This document shows positions 1 to 7,109 of a stretch of 64,000 bases of DNA, one piece after another. Position numbers and translations under genes: made by a program. Within the stretch, counting starts at the first letter, position 1. Every line of letters begins with the position of its first letter. The DNA comes from Sunxiuqinia sp963974515 (GTDB lineage Bacteria; Bacteroidota; Bacteroidia; Bacteroidales; Prolixibacteraceae). The stretch lies in NCBI RefSeq assembly GCF_963974515.1, contig NZ_CAXBDD010000009.1, forward strand, positions 1-64,000. The letters run 5' to 3'. Below the pieces are notes generated by a model that worked only from the letters and a program-made list of their open reading frames with translations, was not told where the DNA came from and made no database searches.

Positions 1-413
1 CTTCTTCTTCTTCTTCTTTGCGGGGTGACCAACAAATCAAATCATCTTGTGAATAGAAATCCTTAATTTTTATTCCTGATATCATCCTAGCTTCTCTGAA
101 GAATCTGGGCGGTTTCTGGCGCATGATCTGGATCCTGTAAAGAAATTAGGTCAGTGCCGGAAATAAGGTTCTTGAAGAGGACAACGCAAATTGTCCACAA
201 GAATTTGAATTGATCTGCAAAACAGGGCAGGTCGTAACTTTTTTGGACAAGCTGACCCAAAATTGGCGTTTTGGACACGAAAATGACCTAAAAAGGAGCC
301 AAAAAACCCTTCAATTTTCGTGAATTCTTGACCCCAAAAGTATCGTTCGTGAGTCCGACAGGGGTTTTTACCCCCCTAAAAAGTGTAGCTCATGAAATTC
401 TTTAAAAAAACCG
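1..413. other. Intergenic, no gene seen
   Basis: No convincing gene. It begins with a short CTT microsatellite (1-18). A GGGG/CCCC hairpin with a T-rich loop sits near 360-377, just before the broken gene that starts at 414. A 63-codon minus-strand reading frame at 87-278 has no recognisable features and is not called. Confidence 0.5.
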
Positions 414-948
414 ATGAAAAGTGAATCTTGTGTTTTAACTTTTGAGAAGTATAAATCAAACGAAGCTGTTGTGGAAAATAAAATCAGTTTTCAAATTGCA
501 AGTGAGACCATCACCCAGCTTGTGGAGAAAGTAACAGAGATTGATCAGATCCTCAATTCTTTTTTTAGTGGGTTTAACGCCCGAAGACCGGCAAAACCTA
601 CCTAAAATGGGCGAAGCAGGCACGCTTTCTGTCATGGAATGCCCGGAGTTACGGGAAACCAGATCCGGAGTATGCGCCACCATTTCTGGATCAGGATGGG
701 TTTGTAAGCGATATGGAAGCCTGGTCGCAACTGATGTCGGTGTAAGGCCCATTAAGCAACTGTATGACGCCCTTGATGACAACACCACCATGCAGGCTGG
801 TGCCAAAAGCTATATGGCTGCACTCAGTTATTACAACTCGGTAAAGTACACTGACCGGAGCGGAATTCCGGGCGCAAAAGCCGTTTATGAAGACATAAAG
901 AACCGGTTTACTAAAAAAACCGCTAATTCCAGCGATGAAACTGTTTGA
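414..948 (+). pseudogene. Frameshifted remnant of a small Bacteroidota protein
   Basis: One protein can be read only by changing frame three times. The frame from ATG 414 runs to the T-run at 560-566. A second frame then gives VGLTPEDRQNLPKMGEAG up to about 655. A third frame gives PPFLDQDGFVSDMEAW from 656 to 742. The second frame then returns with RPIKQLYDALDD, AGAKSYMAALSYYN and GIPGAKAVYEDIKNRF up to the stop at 948. This order (LTPE.R..LPKMG, then PPFLD, then ALDD, then A..YMAAL..YN.VK, then GAK.IY.DLK.RF) matches, from memory, a short hypothetical protein common in Bacteroidota. The function of that family is unknown to me. With three independent indel sites the copy is almost certainly dead, unless the assembly is wrong. 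Confidence 0.75.
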
Positions 949-985
949 GCGTGAAGGTTCAAATGAGTGTGTTATAGAAAGAAGG

Positions 986-1013
986 CAGGGGTGTTTATCG
1001 CCCCTGTTTTTCT
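986..1013 (+). terminator. Rho-independent terminator after the pseudogene
   Basis: CAGGGGTG and CGCCCCTG (986-993 and 999-1006) form an 8-bp stem with one G-U pair around a short loop, followed by TTTTTCTC. It lies about 40 bases downstream of the pseudogene stop, so the ancestral gene was probably transcribed and terminated here. Confidence 0.6.
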
Positions 1014-1432
1014 CGAAAAGGCCCACCTTCTTATCGCAACCGATACACTTGGAGGTACATGCTTCCATGTTTTAGATCCTCGCGAGGATCTCTGAGCTTC
1101 TCGCTTGATTCTTTTTGTTTTATGCTTGAGGTTTCGATGTGCTCGCTTGCTTGTTAGAGGTACCCCCAAATAGTTAAATAGAGTCTCCGGGTTGGGAAAG
1201 CCGTTTTGATGATTGTTTTTGATCTTTTGATCAACTGAGCAGATGTTAATCTAAGTTATTTTATTTAAATTGGACGTGTTTTGGGAGGACCGGCCAGTAT
1301 TTCTCCTGGCCCTCCCTCCGCAGAATGAAGTTCTGCTCCTCTCTTACTGCCTACATGTGAAGGGCCGGGGTGGGTGCAAGTCTGAAGGAGCATGAGAATA
1401 GGTGAATGTAACGTACAATACAAAAAAATACG
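1014..1432. other. Intergenic stretch with a GC-rich hairpin
   Basis: About 420 bases without a supported gene. The one clear structure is at 1283-1316: GGGAG and GGCCAG pair with CTGGCC and CTCCC across an 8-base loop, leaving a small bulge. There is no T-run behind it, so it looks more like a dispersed palindromic element or RNA structure than a terminator. Nothing else is supported. Confidence 0.4.
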
Positions 1433-1696
1433 ATGACAGCACAAACAACTTCTTCTTGTAAAAGGGTAGACGTTTTTTGGTCAATAGATACTTTGGTGTG
1501 CTTATCGTTTGCGGCATTTCTTTGGGACACCGGGCGAGATTACTTCATCGTATTATGGATGGTTTTATTCGGCTTGTTGTTTGCTGGCAGGCAATTAATT
1601 TCGATTAAGCTTTTCAATATGCTCAGGGTATTTGCTGTGCTGGGAATGCTTTTTTGTTTGCTAAGAATAATGACTGAGTTATGGAGTATACGGTAA
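1433..1696 (+). CDS. Small membrane protein, function unknown
   Basis: An 87-residue protein that I do not recognise. After a polar N-terminus of about 12 residues it is almost entirely hydrophobic, with probably three membrane segments (roughly residues 17-32, 37-52 and 60-80) separated by short basic turns such as GRQ and LRVF. The next gene starts 25 bases downstream on the same strand, so it is probably the first gene of a run of four small membrane proteins ending at 3127. It has no motif that gives a role. Short length and lack of a known family keep confidence moderate. Confidence 0.5.
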   Translation: MTAQTTSSCKRVDVFWSIDTLVCLSFAAFLWDTGRDYFIVLWMVLFGLLFAGRQLISIKLFNMLRVFAVLGMLFCLLRIMTELWSIR

Positions 1697-1721
1697 TAAA
1701 CAGAAACCTACGCAAACAGAC

Positions 1722-2006
1722 ATGAACACTGTAGCCAAAATTTATTGGAAGGTGTTTTTGAGATCAGGTTTGATATACGGCCTTGTCCTGGCCATTTGGG
1801 AATACCTGGACGAAGGAGAAGTCGATTTCTTGAAGCTGGGTTTTATGACGGTGTTCTTTGGTGTCCTGATGTCGTGGATAACAGTGACGGCGCAAAAACG
1901 GGGCATGAGAGCACAAGGGCGAAATTTTACGGAAGAAGATATAAAAACGTCACAGCACGCGCTGGTCGTCAAAAGGAAATCGAAAGGAAGGGAAAAAACA
2001 GCGTAG
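1722..2006 (+). CDS. Small two-helix membrane protein, function unknown
   Basis: A 94-residue protein, unrecognised. Two hydrophobic segments (about residues 12-27 and 38-55) are joined by the acidic loop EYLDEGEVD and followed by a strongly basic tail (AQKRGMRAQGR, then KRKSKGREK). The positive-inside rule places the tail in the cytoplasm. The gene lies in the same direction and close behind the preceding small membrane protein, suggesting co-transcription. A longer reading frame on the same strand over 1745-2062 lacks hydrophobic periodicity and is judged a shadow. Confidence 0.5.
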   Translation: MNTVAKIYWKVFLRSGLIYGLVLAIWEYLDEGEVDFLKLGFMTVFFGVLMSWITVTAQKRGMRAQGRNFTEEDIKTSQHALVVKRKSKGREKTA

Positions 2007-2096
2007 ATGTATTGTTTCTGAAAGAGATGACTAAGGGCCGGGAAGCGGGTAATGAATATTGAAGTTTCACACACTTAATCTCGAAAATAGAAGACC

Positions 2097-2783
2097 ATGA
2101 ACAAACCAATCAATTTTTTAACTGGTATTCTCGCCGGGCTGGCACCTTTGGCGATCGCAGGACTATTTGGGGTGCTAGTTTACAATGAGCTTCCAAATGG
2201 AGCAGGTATTTTTATCAGTGTACTTCTTGCGCTGCTCGCAATTTGGCTGGGCTTCGAGATCTTTCAAAAAGTGCAACGAGTAGGTATTGGCGACTTTATG
2301 AGCGTTGTTGTTGCATCGCCGGATCTGGATAACCTGGAACCAACGACCGACGCTAAAACCAGGCAGCTTACTCCCGGGCAACTGGCAAGCTTGGTTCGCA
2401 AGGACGGGCATGTGTGTCGAGGGGGAACACTTAAAGTATTTGGAGATTGGCATGGACGACCGTACCGAAATTTTCTGGAGATCCGGCAAATTGACTATGA
2501 CAAACGGCAAAAGCAAATGTTGATAAGCTTCTCGAAGAACACCAGGCTGATCATTGATGAACCAGGTCGTATTCTCGAATCGCCCTCTGTGCTGAAGATT
2601 TTGTCGGCTAAAGGGGCGAGAGTTGAATTCTGGCATCAAAAAGAACATGCGCCTGTTGAACACAGCTATTTTAAAAATTACCGGGTCAGCGGCAACAGAC
2701 TGGAAACGGATACGAACATCGATTGGGCCGAGCAAAAGATGGATGCTGCTCCTGGTCAGGACGCCTTGGTCATTTTCAGTTGA
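2097..2783 (+). CDS. Membrane-anchored protein with a soluble C-terminal domain, function unknown
   Basis: A 228-residue protein, not recognised. Two hydrophobic segments near the N-terminus (about residues 7-30 and 38-56) form a hairpin anchor. A soluble domain of about 165 residues follows, rich in alternating hydrophobic residues as in a beta-barrel or PH-like fold (GGTLKVFGDWHGRPY, FLEIRQIDYD, QMLISFSKNTRLII). The design, two helices plus a small beta domain, resembles membrane-docked scaffold proteins, but this is only analogy. It is the largest member of the run at 1433-3127 and follows the previous gene by 90 bases. Confidence 0.55.
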   Translation: MNKPINFLTGILAGLAPLAIAGLFGVLVYNELPNGAGIFISVLLALLAIWLGFEIFQKVQRVGIGDFMSVVVASPDLDNLEPTTDAKTRQLTPGQLASLVRKDGHVCRGGTLKVFGDWHGRPYRNFLEIRQIDYDKRQKQMLISFSKNTRLIIDEPGRILESPSVLKILSAKGARVEFWHQKEHAPVEHSYFKNYRVSGNRLETDTNIDWAEQKMDAAPGQDALVIFS

Positions 2784-2842
2784 AAAGCAGAATCACTCAT
2801 AAAAACCAATAATAAAAGTCTAATCAATTTTAAAAATGAAGT

Positions 2843-3127
2843 ATGAAACGAATCAAACGTTTTAATGTATGGCAAACGGCCAAGGTCGTTTCCCTGATGT
2901 ATTTTTTGATCATGGCAGTTTTTATGATTCCTCTTGGGATCATTGGCAGCATCGTTGGCGGGATGTTTGGAAGCCATTTCCCGTTCAGCGGGTTGATGTT
3001 TGTCTTCCTGCCTTTTCTTTATGGAATTGTCTTTTTCCTTTTCACCGCTTTGGGCTGCGCCATTTACAACCTGATTTCGGGCTGGATTGGCGGCATTGAA
3101 GTCGAGGTGGAATTGATAGAAGAATAA
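2843..3127 (+). CDS. DUF3566-like small membrane protein
   Basis: A 94-residue protein with a basic N-terminus (MKRIKRFNVWQTAKV), two long Gly-rich membrane segments (about residues 18-43 and 48-75) and a C-terminus reading YNLISGWIGGIEVEVE. This layout, especially the basic start with a conserved TAK or SAK segment and the end IYNLIAKWIGGIE, matches the DUF3566-type small membrane proteins that I recall from Bacteroidota. The role is unknown. It closes the run of four small membrane genes and converges on the haemoglobin gene, leaving only 14 bases between the two stops. Confidence 0.6.
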   Translation: MKRIKRFNVWQTAKVVSLMYFLIMAVFMIPLGIIGSIVGGMFGSHFPFSGLMFVFLPFLYGIVFFLFTALGCAIYNLISGWIGGIEVEVELIEE

Positions 3128-3141
3128 GCCGGATATAAATC

Positions 3142-3594
3142 CTAACGCATGATCGAATACGAACCGTCGGGGGTGTTCACCATCCAGTTGGAAAAATCAT
3201 GCAAGTAGCGCCAGAATGCCATCACCAGGTGTTCTGGCGCATCCATTTTGAGCAGCACCTCGCGGTAACATTCGAGCCATACAATGCGATCGTCGGGCTT
3301 AATTTTGAAGGGCAGGTGGCGCCGCACCAACATGGGGCTGCCCCGGTGCTGGTTGAAATAGTCAGGCCCGCCCAACCGTTGAATAAAAAAGTCGGCCGAC
3401 CGTTCTTTCGCCGCATCAAGCCCCACCGGGTTCTTAGGGAATAAGTGTTTGATGGTGCTTTGTGCCAGCAAGTCGTAATGATCGCTCACCATTTTTCGCA
3501 CACCCGCTTCGCCCAGGTATTGATATAAATCCTGGTCGGGCATGTATTTGTTTGGCCGCGCGCCAAATGTCATTCGTTCAATCTTCAGCTCCAT
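3142..3594 (-). CDS. Truncated haemoglobin (globin-like protein)
   Basis: About 150 residues when started at the ATG at 3594 (MELKIERMTFG); an upstream in-frame start would add 21 residues that do not look like globin. The core YQYLGEAGVRKMVSDHYD (A/B helices), ERSADFFIQRLGGPDYF and MLVRRHLPFKI is typical of single-domain truncated haemoglobins. The His in RRHLPF (about residue 93) is the expected proximal haem ligand, and a Tyr sits in the B-helix region. Such proteins bind O2 or NO in the cytoplasm and are often linked to NO detoxification. Upstream on the other strand is a DUF2459 gene, so the intergenic region probably holds divergent promoters. Confidence 0.85.
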   Translation of the reverse strand: MELKIERMTFGARPNKYMPDQDLYQYLGEAGVRKMVSDHYDLLAQSTIKHLFPKNPVGLDAAKERSADFFIQRLGGPDYFNQHRGSPMLVRRHLPFKIKPDDRIVWLECYREVLLKMDAPEHLVMAFWRYLHDFSNWMVNTPDGSYSIMR

Positions 3595-3707
3595 CGTTTG
3601 CTTGCTTTTGTCATTTCTATCTGCAACAACCATTAGCGCCAGCCGAATGTTCAACAAATAAAGCTTGTTTGGAGACTACGTTCACTCCGGCATAAAAAAA
3701 ACAGGAC

Positions 3708-4385
3708 ATGAGCCGAATGATTCGTATGGTGTTTCGATGGATAAAACAGCTGTTGGTGGCACTGCTGCTTGTGGTGGCCTGCTATACGGTGTTTGCTGTT
3801 GTTTTGTCGCTGGTGCCGGTCAATGTGGATACCGCGCAAGGCGACGATGTTGATATCTACATCCGGTCGAACGGTGTCCACCTGGAATTGGTCGTACCCT
3901 TGCGGAATGAGATCCGGGATTGGACCGATTTTCTGGCGATCGATGAAGCGGTGGCAAGCCAGGCGCGGTTGGTGAGCTTTGGCTGGGGAGACCGGAACTT
4001 CTTTTTGAACACTCCTCAGTGGTCGGACCTGACGGTGAAGACCGCAGCAAAAGCCTTGCTGGTCAATAGCCGTTCGGCCATGCACGTTGACTATTACCGA
4101 AGTTTATCCACCAATGAGGATTGCAAGCGGATTGCCGTTCGTCGGGACCAATATCAGTCCATTGTTGCGTATGTTGAAAGAAGCTTTGCCCGTGATGCGC
4201 ATGGCCAGCCCATCCGCATTGAAGGTTTTCGGTACTCAGCAGTTGATGCGTTTTATGAGGCAACAGGCTCCTACAACTTGTTTTACACGAGCAATACCTG
4301 GACCAACCAAAGCCTGAAAGAGGCCGGGCTCAAAGCCAGCGTGTGGACTCCATTCGATAAAGGAACGCTTTTTCATTACCGGTAG
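3708..4385 (+). CDS. DUF2459 family protein (TIGR02117-like)
   Basis: A 225-residue protein with a basic start, one N-terminal membrane segment or signal anchor (about residues 13-36) and a soluble domain outside. The features SNGVHLELVVPL, SFGWGDRNFFLNTPQW and SAMHVDYY match the DUF2459 family, whose members carry the conserved pattern NGVH..L..P and GWGD..FY..TP. No biochemical function is established for the family; some members lie near urease or envelope genes in other bacteria. Here it stands alone, divergent from a truncated haemoglobin and convergent with pgk. Confidence 0.8.
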   Translation: MSRMIRMVFRWIKQLLVALLLVVACYTVFAVVLSLVPVNVDTAQGDDVDIYIRSNGVHLELVVPLRNEIRDWTDFLAIDEAVASQARLVSFGWGDRNFFLNTPQWSDLTVKTAAKALLVNSRSAMHVDYYRSLSTNEDCKRIAVRRDQYQSIVAYVERSFARDAHGQPIRIEGFRYSAVDAFYEATGSYNLFYTSNTWTNQSLKEAGLKASVWTPFDKGTLFHYR

Positions 4386-4402
4386 CTGAAACAAAAGAGG
4401 TC

Positions 4403-4435
4403 AAAAAAAGCCCGAAGAAAAAACTCCCCGGGCTT
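4403..4435 (-). terminator. Terminator of pgk
   Basis: AAGCCCG (4408-4414) pairs with CGGGCTT (4429-4435). On the minus strand the stem is followed by a run of seven T (the A-run at 4403-4409, part of which also pairs). It sits 22 bases past the pgk stop and 18 bases past the stop of the convergent DUF2459 gene. Confidence 0.75.
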
Positions 4436-4457
4436 GTATCTTGATTTTTTGTGTGTT

Positions 4458-5654
4458 CTATTCGCCACGAACGGCAGCAATTCCGGGAAGTGTTTTTCCT
4501 TCCAGGTATTCGAGCAACGCGCCACCAGCAGTTGAGATGTAGGACACCTCGTCGGCCAATCCAAATTTGTTGATGCAGGCAACCGAGTCGCCACCACCAA
4601 TCAATGAGAAAGCACCTTTTTTAGTGGCTGCGGCAATGGCATCAGCCACCGCGCGTGAACCAACCGCAAACTTATCGAATTCGAATACGCCAACGGGACC
4701 GTTCCACAGAATGGTTCCTGAGTTTTCAATCACGGTTTTAAACGTCTTGATACTTTCGGGACCGGCATCAAGCCCTTGCCATCCGTCAGGAATATTATTG
4801 GCAGCAGCCGGCTGGGTGTTGGCATCTTCGCTAAAGGCGTCAGCTGCAACCACATCGCTGGCAATGTAAAGCTTTACACCTTTTTCAGCTGCTTTTTTCT
4901 GAATGGTCAGCGCAGTTTCCAGGTAGTCGTCTTCACAAATCGAGCTGCCGATTTTTCCACCGTTGGCTTTCACAAAAGTGTAAGTCATACCGCCACCCAG
5001 AATCAGGTTGTCCACCTTATCCAACATGTTTTCGATGATGGTAATTTTTGATGAAACTTTCGCTCCACCCATAATCGCCGTCATTGGGCGGGTGGGACTG
5101 GCCAGCACTTTGTCCAGGCTTTCCAGCTCGCTACCGATTACGTAACCAAACATTTTGTCGTTCGGGAAAAATTTGGCGATCACCGCTGTTGAGGCGTGGG
5201 CACGGTGTGCTGTTCCAAAGGCATCGTTAATCCAGCAGTCGCCATTTTCAGCCAGTTTCCGGGCAAATTCTTCATCGCCGGCTGTTTCTTCCTTGTAAAA
5301 ACGCAGGTTTTCCAGAATCAACACTTCGCCTGGCTTCAGGCCTTTGGCAATGGTTTTGGCTTCCTCGCCAATACAATCGGGAGCAATCTTTACGGTTGCA
5401 CCGTTCAGCAGCTCCGACAAGTGGTTTACCAGGTGTTTTAAGGAGAATTTATCTTCCGGGCCATCTTTCGGACGTCCCAGGTGAGACATAATAATGGGAG
5501 AACCACCTTTTTCAATCACTTTGTTGATGGTTGGTAACGCGGCACGCATACGGGTATCGTCAGTGATCTCAAATTTTTCGTTGAAAGGAACATTGAAATC
5601 CACACGGATCAGCGCTTTTTTCCCTGTGAAATCATAGGTTTCAATAGTCTGCAT
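4458..5654 (-). CDS. pgk: Phosphoglycerate kinase
   Basis: A cytoplasmic glycolytic enzyme that transfers phosphate between 1,3-bisphosphoglycerate and ADP. The start at 5654 gives 398 residues, the normal family length. A longer frame to 5708 adds a hydrophobic leader unlike the family and would run through the -7 promoter box at 5688-5695, so it is rejected. The N-terminal substrate domain shows KALIRVDFNVPF, and IIMSHLGRPKDGPE follows. The hinge and nucleotide domain show AIMGGAKVSSKI, NLILGGGMTYTF, WNGPVGVFE and the C-terminal GGGDSVA. All expected catalytic elements are present. The gene is monocistronic, with its own promoter and terminator. Confidence 0.97.
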   Translation of the reverse strand: MQTIETYDFTGKKALIRVDFNVPFNEKFEITDDTRMRAALPTINKVIEKGGSPIIMSHLGRPKDGPEDKFSLKHLVNHLSELLNGATVKIAPDCIGEEAKTIAKGLKPGEVLILENLRFYKEETAGDEEFARKLAENGDCWINDAFGTAHRAHASTAVIAKFFPNDKMFGYVIGSELESLDKVLASPTRPMTAIMGGAKVSSKITIIENMLDKVDNLILGGGMTYTFVKANGGKIGSSICEDDYLETALTIQKKAAEKGVKLYIASDVVAADAFSEDANTQPAAANNIPDGWQGLDAGPESIKTFKTVIENSGTILWNGPVGVFEFDKFAVGSRAVADAIAAATKKGAFSLIGGGDSVACINKFGLADEVSYISTAGGALLEYLEGKTLPGIAAVRGE

Positions 5655-5687
5655 AATTGTATTTTTTAGTTTCTTAAAAATCGAACT

Positions 5688-5695
5688 CAAAGGTA
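5688..5695 (-). promoter_or_regulatory. Predicted Bacteroidota -7 box of pgk
   Basis: On the minus strand this reads TACCTTTG, matching TAnnTTTG. Transcription would begin about 30 bases before the pgk ATG at 5654. I see no clear -33 TTTG at 19-20 bases upstream. The position settles which pgk start is used. Confidence 0.55.
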
Positions 5696-5904
5696 CAAAA
5701 AAGATCACGTTCGGCTTTGCTTCATCTGCTTAATCTGGAATAATTAATGCAGAGGTAAAGTGTTTTTTTGGGTGTGAAACTTCCGGGAAGCAGGCTCCCG
5801 TTTTAACCGTTTCATTTTCGCAGACTTTTCCTGGTGTTTTTGCTGGGTTCATACAGAATTCACAAACTTCCGGACGAACAAGATGGAAAGGCGGGAGGTT
5901 TTAT

Positions 5905-5912
5905 TATTTTTG
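5905..5912 (+). promoter_or_regulatory. Predicted -7 box of holB
   Basis: TATTTTTG matches TAnnTTTG. The expected transcription start near 5920 leaves only about 10 bases before the ATG at 5931. It therefore excludes the longer reading frame from 5883 as the real start. Confidence 0.5.
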
Positions 5913-5930
5913 TTTGCACAAATTAAGCCT

Positions 5931-7055
5931 ATGTTTTTTCAGGATGTTATTGGGCAGGAAGCCACCAAAAAGAGATTAATTCAATCGGTTAAGGAAGAGC
6001 GGATCAGCCATGCGCAACTCTTTGCCGGGCCCGAAGGCTCGGGTAAGTTGGCTTTGGCGTTAGCTTATGCGCAGTATATTTCGTGTTTGGATAAACAAAA
6101 CGGCGATTCGTGCGGACATTGTTCTTCGTGTAAGAAGTATGCCAAACTCATTCATCCCGACCTGCATTTTGTATTTCCGGTGGTTAAAACTCCCAAGTTT
6201 AAGGATCCGGTGAGCGACAATTTTTTAGCCGAATGGCGAAAGCTGGTTCTTGAGAATGCCTATTTCAACCTGGAAGACTGGTTTAACTATATTGGTGTTG
6301 AAAATGCACAGGGCCTCATCTACTCGCACGAAAGCGAGGAGATTCTTCGCAAGCTGAATCTCAAGTCGTTTGAAGCCGAATACAAGGTGATGATTATCTG
6401 GATGCCGGAGAAGATGCATGTTTCGTGCTCCAACAAGCTGTTGAAGATGATTGAGGAGCCGCCGGTAAAAACCTTGTTTTTGCTGGTCACCGAAAGTGAA
6501 GAGGAAATCATTACCACCATCCGGTCGCGGTGCCAGTTGATCAAAATTCCGGGCATTCAGCCGGAGCCCATGAAAGCTGCCCTTCAGAAACTGGAGGCAG
6601 CAGCAGGCAAAGATGTGGACAACCTGGTGCATTTGAGTCGTGGCAACTACCGGCAGGCCATCAACTTGCTGGAGCTGAACGAAAGCACTCGCTACAACCT
6701 GGAGCGATTTAAGGAACTGATGCGCTTTTCTTATGGACGAAAATTTCTGGAGCTGTTTCAGTGGATCAATGAGGTGTCGGGTATGGGCCGCGAACGCCAG
6801 AAGATTTTTCTGCAATATGCGATGGGGCTGATCCGAGAAAACTTTGTGTACAACCTGAAAAACCCGGCCCTGGTGTTTATGCACGAGGAAGAACAGGCTT
6901 TTTCGGCACGTTTCTCCCCTTTTATCAACGAACGCAACATTGTGCCTATCAGTGAAGAATTGGAAAAGGCTTACCAACACATTGCCATGAACGGTAATCC
7001 GCGAATTATCTTAACGGATATGTCATTGAAAATAGTGAAGTTGATCCGAAAATAA
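5931..7055 (+). CDS. holB: DNA polymerase III delta-prime subunit (clamp loader)
   Basis: Starting at MFFQDVIGQEATKKRL gives 374 residues. This is the AAA+ clamp-loader family that opens the sliding clamp during replication. A P-loop-like GPEGSGKL is present but has Leu where an active P-loop has Ser or Thr, as expected for the non-hydrolysing delta-prime. Four cysteines in CLDKQNGDSCGHCSSCKK form the zinc module. The sensor-1 region TTIRSRCQLIKIP contains the SRC motif. The C-terminal part is the helical collar domain. Tau/gamma (dnaX) is the alternative family, but the degenerate P-loop and the length favour delta-prime. Confidence 0.88.
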   Translation: MFFQDVIGQEATKKRLIQSVKEERISHAQLFAGPEGSGKLALALAYAQYISCLDKQNGDSCGHCSSCKKYAKLIHPDLHFVFPVVKTPKFKDPVSDNFLAEWRKLVLENAYFNLEDWFNYIGVENAQGLIYSHESEEILRKLNLKSFEAEYKVMIIWMPEKMHVSCSNKLLKMIEEPPVKTLFLLVTESEEEIITTIRSRCQLIKIPGIQPEPMKAALQKLEAAAGKDVDNLVHLSRGNYRQAINLLELNESTRYNLERFKELMRFSYGRKFLELFQWINEVSGMGRERQKIFLQYAMGLIRENFVYNLKNPALVFMHEEEQAFSARFSPFINERNIVPISEELEKAYQHIAMNGNPRIILTDMSLKIVKLIRK

Positions 7056-7109
7056 AAGCTCACGTCAGCTCTACATGGATTGATTGAACTTCTGTTTCGA
7101 TTCGTTGGA

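Noticed and set aside
1..18. CTT microsatellite as a coding tail
   Set aside because: No reading frame continues from it with any support; it is just a short simple repeat at the window edge.
456..806. Minus-strand frame of 116 codons opposite the broken gene
   Set aside because: It has no family-like features and lies over the frameshifted plus-strand gene that explains the sequence.
1745..2062. 105-codon plus-strand frame overlapping the small membrane gene at 1722
   Set aside because: It lacks the membrane helices seen in the other frame and is basic and irregular, as expected for a shifted reading.
5883..5930. Longer N-terminus of holB
   Set aside because: The extra 16 codons cover the -7 promoter box and add residues outside the clamp-loader fold.
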